Of a DNA stretch of 64,000 nucleotides, positions 43,637 through 54,043 are shown one piece after another; the stretch's first letter is position 1; each line of letters begins with the position of its first letter. The stretch spans positions 20,117,501 through 20,181,500 of the forward strand of contig JAEOAD010000034.1 of assembly GCA_036365145.1 (NCBI GenBank), in the 5' to 3' direction. The stretch is from Orientallactaga sibirica (lineage: Eukaryota > Chordata > Mammalia > Rodentia > Dipodidae). The position numbers and the translations under genes were made by a program. A model generated the notes under the pieces. It was given only the letters and a program-made list of their open reading frames with translations. It was not told where the DNA came from and made no database searches.

Positions 43637-44021
43637 TGTGGTAGTTTGAATATATGGCCCCCAATATATTCAATGTTTTATTACTTTATAGTTTGCATCT
43701 GCAATCACCTTCCTAGAGGCAATGTCACTGGGGGCTGGTCTTAAAGTGTTAATGGTGGGTTTGAGATTCCATTGTAAAGATATGCAAAGTGTGCCCAGTA
43801 GGAGTTCCTGAAGTGTGCTGGGCTTTTGGCTGTAGTTGTTTTTGTGTGCTATGTGGCTGGGGGCTTTGCTCTCTCTTGCCTGGTCCTGTGAGAGCAGGCT
43901 GCTTTTCCTGCCTTTATGGAACTTCCCCTGGATCTATAAGCTTCAATAAATAATATCCCTTCCTCCAAAACTGTGCCTGGTCTGGAAGTTCATCTCAGCG
44001 AACCTGAAGCTGTCTGCTACA
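43637..44021 (+). mobile_element. solo LTR (same family as 36,507)
   Basis: 385 bp, TGTGGTAGTTTGAATAT to GTCTGCTACA (TG...CA), polyadenylation signal in 'gcttcaataaataatatccc'. 5-bp TSD 'caggg' at 43,632-43,636 and 44,022-44,026. Shared with the other copy: 'tgtcactg', 'ttatggaacttcccctggat' against its counterpart, and 'ggtctggaagttcatctcag'. No retroviral genes adjoin it. Confidence 0.87.
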
Positions 44022-44097
44022 CAGGGCCTTAGCACACCACATATCTTCATGAGAATTCTGGGTATCATATGTGTACTTACCTCAAAAGCAGACATTA

Positions 44098-44316
44098 GGA
44101 TTGGAGAGATGGCTCAGCAGTTAAGGTACTTGCCTGAAAAACCTAACAACCCATGCTCAGTTCCCCAGTACCCACATAAATCCAGATGCACAAAGTGGCA
44201 CATATATCTAGAGTTTGATTGCAGCAGCTAGAGGCCTTGGTATGCCTATTCTCTCCTTCCTCTCTCTCTTTCACTCTGTTGCTTTCTCTGCTTGCAAATA
44301 AATAAGTATATATATA
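44098..44316 (+). mobile_element. tRNA-derived rodent SINE (first of tandem pair)
   Basis: Head 'gattggagagatggctcagc', B-box-like 'atgctcagttccccagt', core 'ccagatgcacaaagtggcac' and end 'cttgcaaataaataagtata'. TSD 'agcagacatta' (44,087-44,097) and 'atcagacttta' (44,317-44,327). Confidence 0.95.
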
Positions 44317-44327
44317 ATCAGACTTTA

Positions 44328-44572
44328 GGGCTGGAGAGATGGCTTAGGGGTTAAGGTGCTTGCCTCCAACCAAAGGACCCAGGTTCAATTCCCTAAGACC
44401 CACATAAGCCAGATGCATAAGGGGGGACATGTGTCTGGAGTTCATTTTCAGTGGCTGGAGGCCTGGGATACCCATTCTCTCTTTCTCCCTCTCTCTCTCT
44501 TTCTTTCTCTGTCTCCCTCTTTTTTTCCTCTCTCTCAAATAAATAAAAATAAAATAGTTTTTTTTTTAAAAA
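44328..44572 (+). mobile_element. tRNA-derived rodent SINE (second of tandem pair)
   Basis: A-box 'tggcttagggg' at 44,340-44,350 and B-box 'ggttcaattcc' at 44,382-44,392, both close to the pol III consensus. CT-rich tract 44,476-44,537, then an AAAT/T-rich tail. TSD 'atcagacttta' (44,317) and 'atcaggcttta' (44,573). It abuts the preceding SINE with only the shared TSD between them. Confidence 0.96.
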
Positions 44573-44589
44573 ATCAGGCTTTAACTGGA

Positions 44590-44885
44590 GATTTACATGC
44601 AGATAGTTTATTGAGCACTGGTTTCAGGATACCTATAAAACACAGGAGAAAGGAATATTGACAGAAATAAAAAGAAGTCAAATTTTAAAATAATAACATG
44701 AGACAAACTGGGATTTAGTTGTATGGAAGAGGTCAGAAATACAAGGGCCCAATCACTTCTGTTAATTATGAACTCTGTTTTTTTTTTTCTTTCTCTCATT
44801 TAAACAAAGGAATCCCAAATGATGCTTTGGGTAGATAGATACCTCTAAATTGGAATACTGGGGCAATAGAGGCATAGCAGTTACT
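44590..44885. other. unannotated short spacer
   Basis: No feature beyond a T-run near 44,779. Confidence 0.4.
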
Positions 44886-44889
44886 CTTC

Positions 44890-45215
44890 TGTGTCTGGAA
44901 CAAAACAGTCAACCTGAAGCAGCTTATGGGAGGAAAGGGTTAATTTTAGGCTTGCAGTTTTGAGAGGAGGTTTCATAATGGCATATCAGAGCAGAGGCTG
45001 GGCATCATATATTGACTCAATAGCTGGGAAGTAGCAGTAAGAGTGAGCTGGCTGATCTGTGAACACCTAGTAGACTAATAAACCTTAAGGTCTTCCCTCA
45101 ATGACATATCTCCTCCATCTTCACCTCCCAAATTGCCACCAGATTGGGACCATGTATTCAAAACACATTAAGCTATGAGGGAAATTTTACATTCAAACCA
45201 CCATACACAGAAGGT
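44890..45215 (-). mobile_element. dispersed repeat family 'A' copy
   Basis: 'cagcttatgggaggaaaggg', 'tgagaggaggtttcataatg', 'ctcaatgacatatctcctcc', 'gattgggaccatgtattcaa' and 'ttacattcaaaccaccatac'. Nearly full length compared with 31,115-31,440. Confidence 0.65.
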
Positions 45216-45397
45216 GACAGAGCTAAGTGGGATGTAGTAGGTAAATTATATTGAATATCATGATACAAGTCATAGGTACATTCTCACTTTTTCCCACTAT
45301 AGTTTTATGGAGTTGGTTTTGCATAGCAGATAAGAAATGGATACCTTTTATGAGTTGAGCAGGTAAATTGATATTCACAAAGTCATTCATTTTATTT

Positions 45398-45588
45398 CAT
45401 TCATTCATTTATTTATGAAAGTGATAGAGAAAGAGAGAGAGATAATGGGCATGCCAGGACCTCCACCCACTGCAAAAGAACTCCAGGTGCATGTGCCACC
45501 TTGTGCATCTAGCTTATCCTTGGAAATCAAACCGAGGTCTTTTGGCTTTGCAGGCAAATGCCTTAACCGCTAAGCCATCTCTCCAGTC
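45398..45588 (-). mobile_element. tRNA-derived rodent SINE
   Basis: Right end 'accgctaagccatctctcca', reversed core 'gcatgtgccaccttgtgcat' and tail complement 'cattcattcatttatttatg'. The TSD is probably 'cattttattt' and 'cgttttattt'. Confidence 0.94.
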
Positions 45589-45594
45589 CTCGTT

Positions 45595-47490
45595 TTATTT
45601 TATAATGTCACACATATACCAGTGGAGTAGCTAAGACTTCAACATAGATTAATGGAATTGTATAAACGTCCATGATTTTTAATACAATCAGTTGCTAGAA
45701 TTCAGAGGAGAATTTAAGATTGTGCTGAATTAGAATCTATAGTACCTAGTAAGGAGAAATTTAAGCATATGAAACAAAGGAAGAGATCATCAACTCTTTT
45801 GGTTCTTTGCAAAGCCATCCTTAGTCAAGAAAGAACTTTGACATTGCGTAGAAATAGTGTTTGTAGCAATGTAAAAGGAACTAAGTATTAAAATGGCATT
45901 CAGACAGAATTGTTGAAATATATAGACAGGTTGCCTATTGGAACAAAGACACAATTATTGAAACTCTATTTTCTTAAATGGGAGATAAAATGGTGATCAG
46001 ATCACAAACAATGTGTGCAAACAACTTAGGGCCTGAGAAGAGGAAAGAGCCCAGCAAGTATTCTAAGTATTCTAAACATCAGGCTGGCCAATTAAATGGT
46101 GACTCAACTAGTAGAGACACCAAGCATGAGATGATGAAATCTACTGCTCCTAAACTATATTCTACAGAGACCATGTATTCCCTAGCCTGTAGAAGGAGAC
46201 CAGAATGAAAATAATTACTCAGTTGAATGAATTTGGAAAGAGCTGAAAAAGTCAAATGAATTTTATTTTCAGTGATACTTCTCACAGGTTTGAATTCAGA
46301 CAATATAGATCACTAGGAAACTGATACAGTTGTCACTGTTTCACAAACATACTTGACCCATGAAACCTCTTTACTATCCAATTAGGGGAACTGAAGTAGG
46401 GAGATGATCTCTGAATTTTATCTCATCCCAATTCTGTAATTCCTCAAGCATCAAGTGAATCAAGGAATTTAGTACTAATCTTGGAACAAAGTCACTTTCA
46501 TTCCTTGAATAATTTTATTTCCTTTTTCTGAGCCTCATTGTCTGCAACTAAAAACATAATATTGCTAAGACTAATCACCTCCAATATTTTGTGGGGTTTG
46601 TGGAGGCTACAGGGCATGAAACAGGAATCTCACCTACTCAACAGTTCTCTTTTGTCTGCCTTCTTCAAATGCTAACAAATTTCCAACTTGGTGGCTTTGA
46701 GTAAGTGCATATTATTTCTAGTTCCTATTCTGCTGGATATCAACTGGAGAACAGGAAGCCAAGGGGACTTCCCATTCTGGAGGTTTCCAAATTGTTTTTG
46801 CAGACCTCAGCAACTGAGAATGTTTGAAGACACTGCAGAGATGTGCAGATCTGCGGTTGACCCTCTCAAACAGTACATAATTCTGAAAAACTTGGAGCTG
46901 CTCCATTAAGCCATATTTCAGTTGCACATTTTAGGCATGTGATTTTAGCCAAAAGCTATAATATAGCACTGCTAAGACCTTTTTTTTCCTTGCAAAAATA
47001 TGCATTTGGGCAAAACATAGTAACCTAAAATTAAAGGGATTGAATTTACCTCTCATATGAAACAAGTGCTACAAATTAAATGATAAATGATAGAACTGTA
47101 GTTGGATGTCTTCAGGCTAAGGTCCCAAAGAAGACTTGTCTTCTTTAGTCTGCACTTCATTGCTTCGCTCCTTGACCACACTTATGAAAAACACACTATT
47201 TATGAAGCAGAGCAGTCTGATTTTGTAGCTCTTACCTTTAGGATGGCCTCTTTACAGAATTACATCCATCTGGATTTTTTTTTGCTCAGCATTCTGAAAT
47301 ACAACAGGGAGGAATTTGTTCTGTCCCCTGTAAAATAGCCTTGAGTTTGAATGCAAAAACAAACATGTCCACATTTGCCTCCATCATGTCTAGACTGTTT
47401 CAACTTTTTTTTCCACATAAACATTCATCTTTCTTTGTTGAAATGTAACCAACCAAGGAAGAACATAACATTTGAGTTTAGAAAGTACTA
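45595..47490. other. mostly unique DNA
   Basis: No gene seen. 'tttctgagcctcattgtctg' near 46,520 suggests a plus-strand MIR fragment. The 73-codon frame at 46,688 resembles no family I know. Confidence 0.4.
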
Positions 47491-47496
47491 GAGTCT

Positions 47497-47850
47497 AAGC
47501 TGGGGAGATGGCTCAGTCAATAAAGCCCTTGTCATGCAAGGATAAGCACTTGAGGTCAGAACCCCAGAACCCTACAGTAGCATCTGTAATCCCTGAGCAC
47601 TGGCTTCAGAGGTAAGAGATCCCTGAGGCAATCTAGAGTTCTGAGTTCAGTGAGAGACCCAGTACAAATAAAAATAAGGTGAAGGGGTATTTAGTATGAC
47701 ACCTGATGTCAACATATGGCTTCCACAAACACATGCACACCATGTGCACACTCACACATGTATGTATGCACTAAATGCTCACATGTGTTCCCCATACATA
47801 AAAACATAGCCAAGTGCATCACAGGCATGCATATACACACTGAGGGGTAA
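47497..47850 (+). mobile_element. B4-like composite SINE
   Basis: tRNA-like head 'gctggggagatggctcagtc', B1-like middle 'catctgtaatccctgagcac', 'ttcagtgagagacccagtac', 'gacacctgatgtcaacatat' and a CA-rich tail 'cacacatgtatgtatgcact'. It shows the full head-body-tail order of the minus copies at 7290 and 27,066. Confidence 0.65.
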
Positions 47851-47864
47851 AATACTAACTCCAG

Positions 47865-48015
47865 TCTTCTACCATTAAGTGACCATGAACTCTCTCTTGA
47901 GCCTCAGCTTCCTCATTTTAGGATAAATGAGTATGAATGAGCATCTCACAGGATTATGGTGCAGCATAAATCAGACAAATTCCATGAAGTCTTCTCTATG
48001 GTAAGTAGTTAACAC
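47865..48015 (+). mobile_element. MIR fragment
   Basis: 'gagcctcagcttcctcattt' followed by 'catctcacaggattatggtg' and 'cagcataaatcagacaaatt' is the forward MIR core to 3' half. Confidence 0.6.
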
Positions 48016-48019
48016 CCTG

Positions 48020-49150
48020 CTTTTATTTATCCCTCTCCTCATTGGATTTTCTTTTCTCTTCATGCAAGTATGACAACTTCCTAAATGTTAATCATGTGAT
48101 ATTCCTGATTATCACTCTAGAACATTGACAGTCTACAAGTAAACATAATTCCTCTGTAAACACAACTCTAGGGCTGTTTCTTTCCTTTCTGATTTGAGCC
48201 ATTGCACTTCTGTTACTATAACTATCATTTTTCTTCAGACATTGTAATGCAGGCCAAAGAAAGAAGACCTTGAATATTTTTCAGTACAATATTAATATTG
48301 GAGAGAGTACATTTGAGGAAGTCAAAGCAGCCAGTGTACTTGGACAATAACTAATTTCCTTGAGGATTATTTTATTATGCATTCACTGTTCCAAAACGCC
48401 AATATCTGCACATGCAGATGACTTGCCATTTTCTTTTCAATTATTCTATAAGAAGAGTTATCATTTTTCATTATGGGGTAAAACGTGTATGCTTTTGACT
48501 AATGTAATAGAATAAAACAAACACAACAGCATCTCTCTGTGAGGTCTGACGTCAGACTTAATCAGACTTAATCACCGTGTAGGCAATGGAGGTCACTAGA
48601 CTGGAATGTGGGTGCCTGGATCGGCTCCTCTTGCTCAGTGCTGAGGTGACTTGTGGCTTTGGAAAGACAAAGTTTGTCCTTGGTGTGCTTATCTCATGAT
48701 TAAGGATAGAAGCAGGTGATCCTCATGTCTGATTTTAGCTCTTTATTTCTACTTACAGTTGGAAAGAGGCTAATCACCAAAAATAATCTCAATATCCAGG
48801 AAGACAAAACACCCATTTTGAAGCATGGAAACTGGAGGTTTGAGTTAAAAGCTGGGAAATAAACCTGACTACTTGTCAATCTGAAAGGTGAGAAAGCAAC
48901 TTGTCCATGCCCTCCACAGGGTAAACCTACAACCACTCAGGGACCTCAGTGCCTCTCATCTCCCAGGCAGGATCCCTCACTTTCTACATTCAAGCCATGG
49001 AAAATACTTGGATTTTCTTCTTCCATTTCAACTACCTACAATTCTGTGTCATTCATAAATAATACCTTAATATTTGCTACTTTGATTAGGTAAGTTTTAT
49101 ATTTGAAAGCTTTTTCTTCCCTCTCAAACACAATGCTATGAAAAGTTCCC
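48020..49150. other. unique DNA, candidate regulatory block
   Basis: No gene. It includes a perfect CRE octamer at 48,547-48,554 and a 10-bp tandem repeat 'cagacttaat' at about 48,553-48,572. Confidence 0.4.
48545..48556. promoter_or_regulatory. CRE-like palindrome
   Basis: TCTGACGTCAGA is a 12-bp perfect palindrome containing the full CREB/ATF octamer TGACGTCA. It lies in non-repetitive sequence. A single motif does not show function. Confidence 0.35.
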
Positions 49151-49168
49151 AACAAAAACAGTTTTCAG

Positions 49169-49422
49169 GGCTGGAGAGATGGCTTAGGGGTTAAGGCGCC
49201 TGCCTCCTAAAGCCTAAGAACACTGGTTCCAATCTCCAGCGGTTCCAATCTCCAGGTCCCACGTTTAGCCAGATGCCAAGTGAGGCAAGGGTGCAATGCT
49301 GCACTTGACCACAAGGGGGCGCACACATCTGGATTTCGTTCGCAGCAGCTGAGACACTGCTGGCGCGCCAATCTCTGTCTCTCCGCGCCCCCCCCCGTGT
49401 CTCTCTCCAAAAATATAATAAA
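49169..49422 (+). mobile_element. young CpG-rich tRNA-derived SINE
   Basis: Head 'ggctggagagatggcttagg'. The B-box side holds a tandem duplication of 'ggttccaatctccag' (about 49,226-49,258). The body keeps many CpG ('ctggcgcgccaatctctgtc', 'ctccgcgccccccccc'). TSD 'aaaaacagttttcag' is perfect, 15 bp, at 49,154-49,168 and 49,423-49,437. Intact CpGs and TSD indicate a recent insertion. It contains a CTCF-like motif at 49,309. Confidence 0.96.
49309..49322 (+). promoter_or_regulatory. CTCF-like core motif in SINE
   Basis: CCACAAGGGGGCGC differs at one position from the CTCF core CCASYAGRKGGCRS (A instead of C/T at position 5). Other copies of this SINE carry the related GCACAAGGTGGCAC/CGC, so the motif belongs to the family core. 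Binding is not shown by sequence alone. Confidence 0.5.
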
Positions 49423-49643
49423 AAAAACAGTTTTCAGTATCATATAATATAAAAACTCTACAATATAGGTAATTTACAATATAGGTAAAATGCACATCAA
49501 TCGTATAATACAAAATTGCAATAACTTGACATTTAAATGACAATACACATATTCCTTAAGCCCACAAAGTACATATTCACAAAGAGAAATGGTAAGACTG
49601 GATTCGCATCAGTTCAGTCTTTGGGTGCACAAAGAAAAGCAAA

Positions 49644-49866
49644 TAGGGTTGGAGAGATGGTTCAGTAGTTAAGAAGTTTACCTGCAATGCTTAATGAGCC
49701 AGGTTTGATTCCCCAGTACACATGCAAATCCAGATACACAAAATGTGGCATGTAGATGGAGCTCATTTGCAGTGGCTACTGGACCAGGTGTAACCATTTT
49801 TTTTCTCTCTCTCATTTCTTTCTTTTTCTTCCCTCTCTCTTTGCTTGCAAATAAAAATATTTTTAA
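49644..49866 (+). mobile_element. tRNA-derived rodent SINE
   Basis: 'gggttggagagatggttcag', B-box 'aggtttgattccccagt', 'catttgcagtggctactgga', CT tract and 'gcaaataaaaatatttttaa'. TSD 'aaagaaaagcaaa' (49,631-49,643) and 'aaagaaaaacaaa' (49,867-49,879). Confidence 0.95.
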
Positions 49867-49989
49867 AAAGAAAAACAAAGAGAAATATTTAAGATGACCC
49901 CATAACATAACTCAGCCAAATACTATTATTACTTGAGCAAGGACTTGAACATGTGTCTAAGACAATGCAATTAAACTGGTTGATAGAAT

Positions 49990-50322
49990 CCTCTTCCCAA
50001 AGATCTTATGAGTGTCTGTTTATTTCTAGTGCACTACCTATGTTTCCATCTAATACTTTCAGCATTTTGGCTTTAAATAAAGGTCTTTGCTCAATGTAAT
50101 CTTTGTGCAGGGTGAAATATGTGGGTTTAGTTTCATTTTTCTATAGGTAGATATTCAGCTTTGCCAATACCATTTGTTGAATAAGCTGTTTATTTTCAAG
50201 AGAATGTTTTTGATGCAATTGTCAAAAATTAAGTAACCATAGCTCTGTGGATTTAATTATAGGTTCTCTCTTCTGTTCTTGGATCTATGTGTCTGTTTTT
50301 ATGCCAGTATCATTACTGCTCT
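49990..50322 (-). mobile_element. L1 ORF2 segment, inverted 5' part
   Basis: 'gcagggtgaaatatgtgggt', 'caataccatttgttgaataa', 'gatctatgtgtctgttttta' and 'tgccagtatcattactgctc' are the typical antisense reading of L1 ORF2. It is directly joined to a plus-oriented L1 3' part at about 50,322. The left bound is uncertain. Confidence 0.75.
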
Positions 50323-50940
50323 ATTCACCAAAGCTAGGAAATGGAATTGACATGAATGCCCATGAATTTATGACTGGGTAATAAAAAATGGTACATACAC
50401 ATAATAGAGTTTTACTCATTTTTAGAGAAAATGAAATATTGCAATTTGCAGGAATATGGATTGAACTGAAAAAATTACACTCAATGAACTAATCCAATAC
50501 CAGAGAGACAAAAATCACGTGTTGTCTTTCATATATGGCTCCTAATTTTAAATGCTTGTATGCATGTAAATAAATGGACATGAGATTGAATACAGACTAT
50601 GAATTGAGTTAGGAGACCATGAGAGGGGAACAAGAGATGATGAAAAGAGGAGAGGGAACAAAAAGAATCATGTAGTATAAAAACAAATAGGAGTTAAGTT
50701 AAGGGGAGGGTAAAAATGGAAAAGAAAGAGGGGAAAGGGAAACAAAAATGTATTAAAAGACTTTGCATCTTCCCCATAACTGTTGGCTACCCCCATAATT
50801 CCCAACTGACATTCCCCAATGAGGAGGGTACCTGCCAAGGGGGGTGGTGAGGAAGGAGGCTACTGGAGGCACCAACATGAATATTATAATAAATAAATAA
50901 ATAAATAAATAAAATTAAATAAATAAATAAATAAAATTAT
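50323..50940 (+). mobile_element. L1 ORF2 end and 3' UTR
   Basis: 'caccaaagctaggaaatgga', 'gaatgcccatgaatttatga', 'ttgcaggaatatggattgaa', then a purine-rich tract, 'tacccccataattcccaact', 'gacattccccaatgaggagg' and an (AAAT)n tail at 50,882-50,940. Its 3' UTR is the plus version of 34,590-34,760. Confidence 0.85.
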
Positions 50941-51094
50941 AATGAAAACGAATTCTTTGTAAGCTAAGTAAAATTTTTAATAAAGGAAAACCCAAAACAG
51001 GTGAGTGGTGGCTTGTAGCTTTCTGACCCATTTGCAAGATGATGTTGGATTATTCAAAGCAAAGTATTTACTACCTCTTTCTCCTTTGGGGCTA

Positions 51095-51198
51095 TAAAAC
51101 TTCCTTGAGAGAGAAAGAAACCATTTACACAACCCCAAATCTGTGCCAGGCTATACTACTATACACCCTGAGTGCTAAGCCATCTCTTCAGCCCTCCA
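51095..51198 (-). mobile_element. truncated or decayed SINE fragment
   Basis: 'gtgctaagccatctcttcag' is the reversed SINE head and 'ccttgagagagaaagaaacc' the reversed tail. The middle is mostly lost. Confidence 0.55.
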
Positions 51199-51628
51199 TT
51201 ACTATTTCTTACCTTGCCTCTTCCCTTATGATTTGTTACTAAATGTGGCTTTGGAATCATTTTCAACACCCCCTTAAAGTTAAACAATATCATTGGATCT
51301 GAATAGTAGTTTTAATTAAAAATTAAATACTCATTGTCTGATCTGTAGGATTTAAAGGAAAGTGATATTATCTAATTTATAGTATATGTATCTAACAATT
51401 CCTAGCTAAACACATATAATGATCTACTAAGGCAATCACCTTGATTGTCCACATTACTCTGACATGTTAAAATGTAATGGTAATTCAAGGATCAGAGAAA
51501 AGCCATTGTTCATCCCTTTCATGTCCATAGTACCCAATACATAAGCTGACAATCAAACAACTCAATGAAGTAGCCTTTTCTTGTTTCTCTACTCCTTTTT
51601 CCTGAGATCATCTCTAGTATATAGTATT

Positions 51629-51990
51629 GTGATGGAGGTATGAAGTAATCCCACAAAAAGCCTTGTGTGTTAAATGCTTGTTCCAAGCTGGTAGTGCTAA
51701 TTATCAGAGATGGGATTATGAGTGTAAATTTAATCAATAGGCTATTAACATGTAGGGCTTAGATGGAGGAAGTAGGTCACTGGGTGTGTTTTTGAGGCAT
51801 ATATTTTGCTTTCTAGTCATCCTATGTGTTGCTCTTTGCTTCCTGGCTGCAATAAGATGAGCAGCTTTCTTCTATTATGCTTTTCCACTACATGATATTA
51901 GAGATTCAGAGCCAAGTAACTGCAGACTGAAGCAATGAGTCCAAACCAATCCTTTGGAAATTACAAATTTCTATCTTGATTGTACAGAAG
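51629..51990 (+). mobile_element. decayed MaLR-like LTR
   Basis: Begins 'tgtgatggaggtatgaagta'. The blocks 'gatggaggaagtaggtcact', 'gggtgtgtttttgaggcata' and 'gctctttgcttcctggctgc' fit a common mammalian LTR type, and 'cttgattgtacag' is near its end. Termini and TSD are not resolved. Confidence 0.5.
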
Positions 51991-51994
51991 ATGA

Positions 51995-53065
51995 TGTACA
52001 GGTGATAATATGGTTCAGAGAAATGTATCACAGACTTCATGAATCTAGTTATTTCACAAATTAAACCTAGAACCCAGTTTTACATAACTTAACTCCATTT
52101 TGCTGGATCATTTCCACATTTCTGGTAAATATATCCTGACATTACTCATTAAGCTGTTTTTCTTTCCTTCAATTGCATGGTTAACTTTGAGGACGCACTT
52201 CTGTTAAGAGTCAAGTTTGCATGACCACTTCAATTTGAAAGCAAATGCCAATTGGATAAATTTACGTAAAGGGATCAGAGTTAAGTAGTACACAGAGTTG
52301 ACAATTTATAATACCTTGCCAATGACTGAAATGACTAATCCTTGAGGAAAGCTGAGTCATGAAGTGTATCCTAGAATGAAAGAATGTAGTGTTAATTATG
52401 TGTCCTTAACAGGAGACACTAAGAGAATGTGTTCTTGTTCCAAATGACTGCTCTATCTCACCTGGTAATAGACCATTATATTTGCTGCTTTGATTTACAT
52501 TTAGTCCAAACATCTACCAAGTGTGGGGATATCAGATACTCACTTAATTCATCAATGTATACCTTAACCATAGTTTGACCACATTTAGGGGCAAAGCATT
52601 CTACCTCTGCAAAGTCTCAGTGGTAATATTAGCTTCAGGGAATTGAAATGAGAAATTCCTCATGCTAACTTTAATCTATTGGTCAGACTTCTCTTGTGTT
52701 GACCTCAAGGCACATCACTGCCCCCTTCCTGACAACAGAACACATGATGCTTGAAAATGGTGACCACTAATTCCCCCTCTGCTGCTCATATACCCATTCA
52801 AGTGCTCTCTTCTGCAGGCAGGCACTATGTCCTTCTCTCTCAAGCTATTTTAAATTAGTACTAAAACAAAAATGTTTGGCCCATTTCTTTCCTTTGATGA
52901 CAAAATCCCTTTGATTTACCATGAAAGATTGTTTTTGGACTTCCAAAATGAAAGGGTGAATTGACCAGTAACAAACATCATTCCAGTGTGTCTTACAGAA
53001 GCAGTCACATTCCATATCATTTAAGTGGTATGTGGGAAAGAAAAGAAAAAGGAAATGGCATTTAT
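51995..53065. other. unannotated DNA
   Basis: No gene or repeat recognised. Confidence 0.45.
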
Positions 53066-53069
53066 GCAA

Positions 53070-53285
53070 TATCTATTCTACTTTGGTCACATTACATTAA
53101 GTAGGTATAGGAATATCAACAATTCCCTTAAGAACATATTATTATACCTCATTATATAGGTGAGAAAATGGAGACTCTATGTGTCTTAGTAGCTTGTTCC
53201 AAATCAAGCAGCAAGAAAGTGGTAGAGATGGAATTTGAACTCAGGTTTGAGAATTCCTTTGATCATTCTGGCACTTTGTCCAAAA
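53070..53285 (-). mobile_element. MIR SINE
   Basis: 'attatacctcattatatagg', 'tgagaaaatggagactctat', 'caagcagcaagaaagtggta' and 'gatggaatttgaactcaggt' trace the reversed MIR over most of its length. Confidence 0.7.
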
Positions 53286-53289
53286 GTCT

Positions 53290-53813
53290 TCTGTCTCTGG
53301 GTGTGCAACTGTGGTCAAATTCTTGCTTCTTCACTTGCATGTGAATACCTCCCACGAATCATAAACAATGTGTTCTTCCAGTAAAACTTCCTCAAACTTA
53401 CCAGAAGGGCCACAAGTGACCAGTTCCATGATGAATCTTGTGGAGTAGTATGAGTCTAAACTTGGTCACAAAGAACAGAACAGTGTGACCACTCATACTC
53501 CTGCACAGGATGATAAGAAAAAATTCAAACCTGAATTTAGTAGTTAATATTTTTAACTGAAGATCCTTGGAAGAATTTCTTCTCTTTCAGTGAAATAAGC
53601 ATTGTCTTGTCACTCAGTTTTGACTCTCCTTCCTTCACACATCCAAGTTCTTATTTGTAAGTATGTCAGCAGGTAGCTTTTCAAACTTTTGATACCTACT
53701 CTTTATTTTGACTATCTTCATTAATACTCCCCTTCTCACTCCATTGTCCTCATTATTTTACATCTTTCTACTTGGTCTACATGCCAAAGTACAGTCATCT
53801 TTACTCTGAATTG
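53290..53813. other. unannotated DNA
   Basis: No feature recognised. Confidence 0.4.
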
Positions 53814-53826
53814 AAAAGTATATCTA

Positions 53827-54030
53827 GGGCTGGGGAGATGACTTAGTGGTTAAGGCACTTGCCTGCAAAGCCAAAGACCTAGGTTTGATTCATCAGGACC
53901 CAAGTAAACCAGATGCACAAGGTGGCACATGCATCTGGAGTTCATTTGCAGTAGCTGGAGGCCTGTCACACACACACACACTCTCTCTCTTTCTCTCTCT
54001 CTCTCCCTCCTTCCCTCAAAAAATATTTTT
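53827..54030 (+). mobile_element. tRNA-derived rodent SINE
   Basis: 'gggctggggagatgacttag', B-box 'aggtttgattcatcagg', core 'cagatgcacaaggtggcaca', 'cagtagctggaggcctgtca', a short CA run and a CT tract. It is followed by AT-rich tail sequence which also serves as the TSD of the next B1. Confidence 0.95.
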
Positions 54031-54043
54031 AAAAATATATTAA

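Noticed and set aside
44328..44400. Possible tRNA gene (A-box and B-box intact)
   Set aside because: It is the head of a SINE with SINE body, tail and TSD. It does not fold as a full tRNA with an acceptor stem and anticodon context. The same holds for the other SINE heads.
46688..46909. 73-codon plus frame with overlapping 69-codon minus frame
   Set aside because: Not recognised. Open on both strands, which suggests compositional chance.
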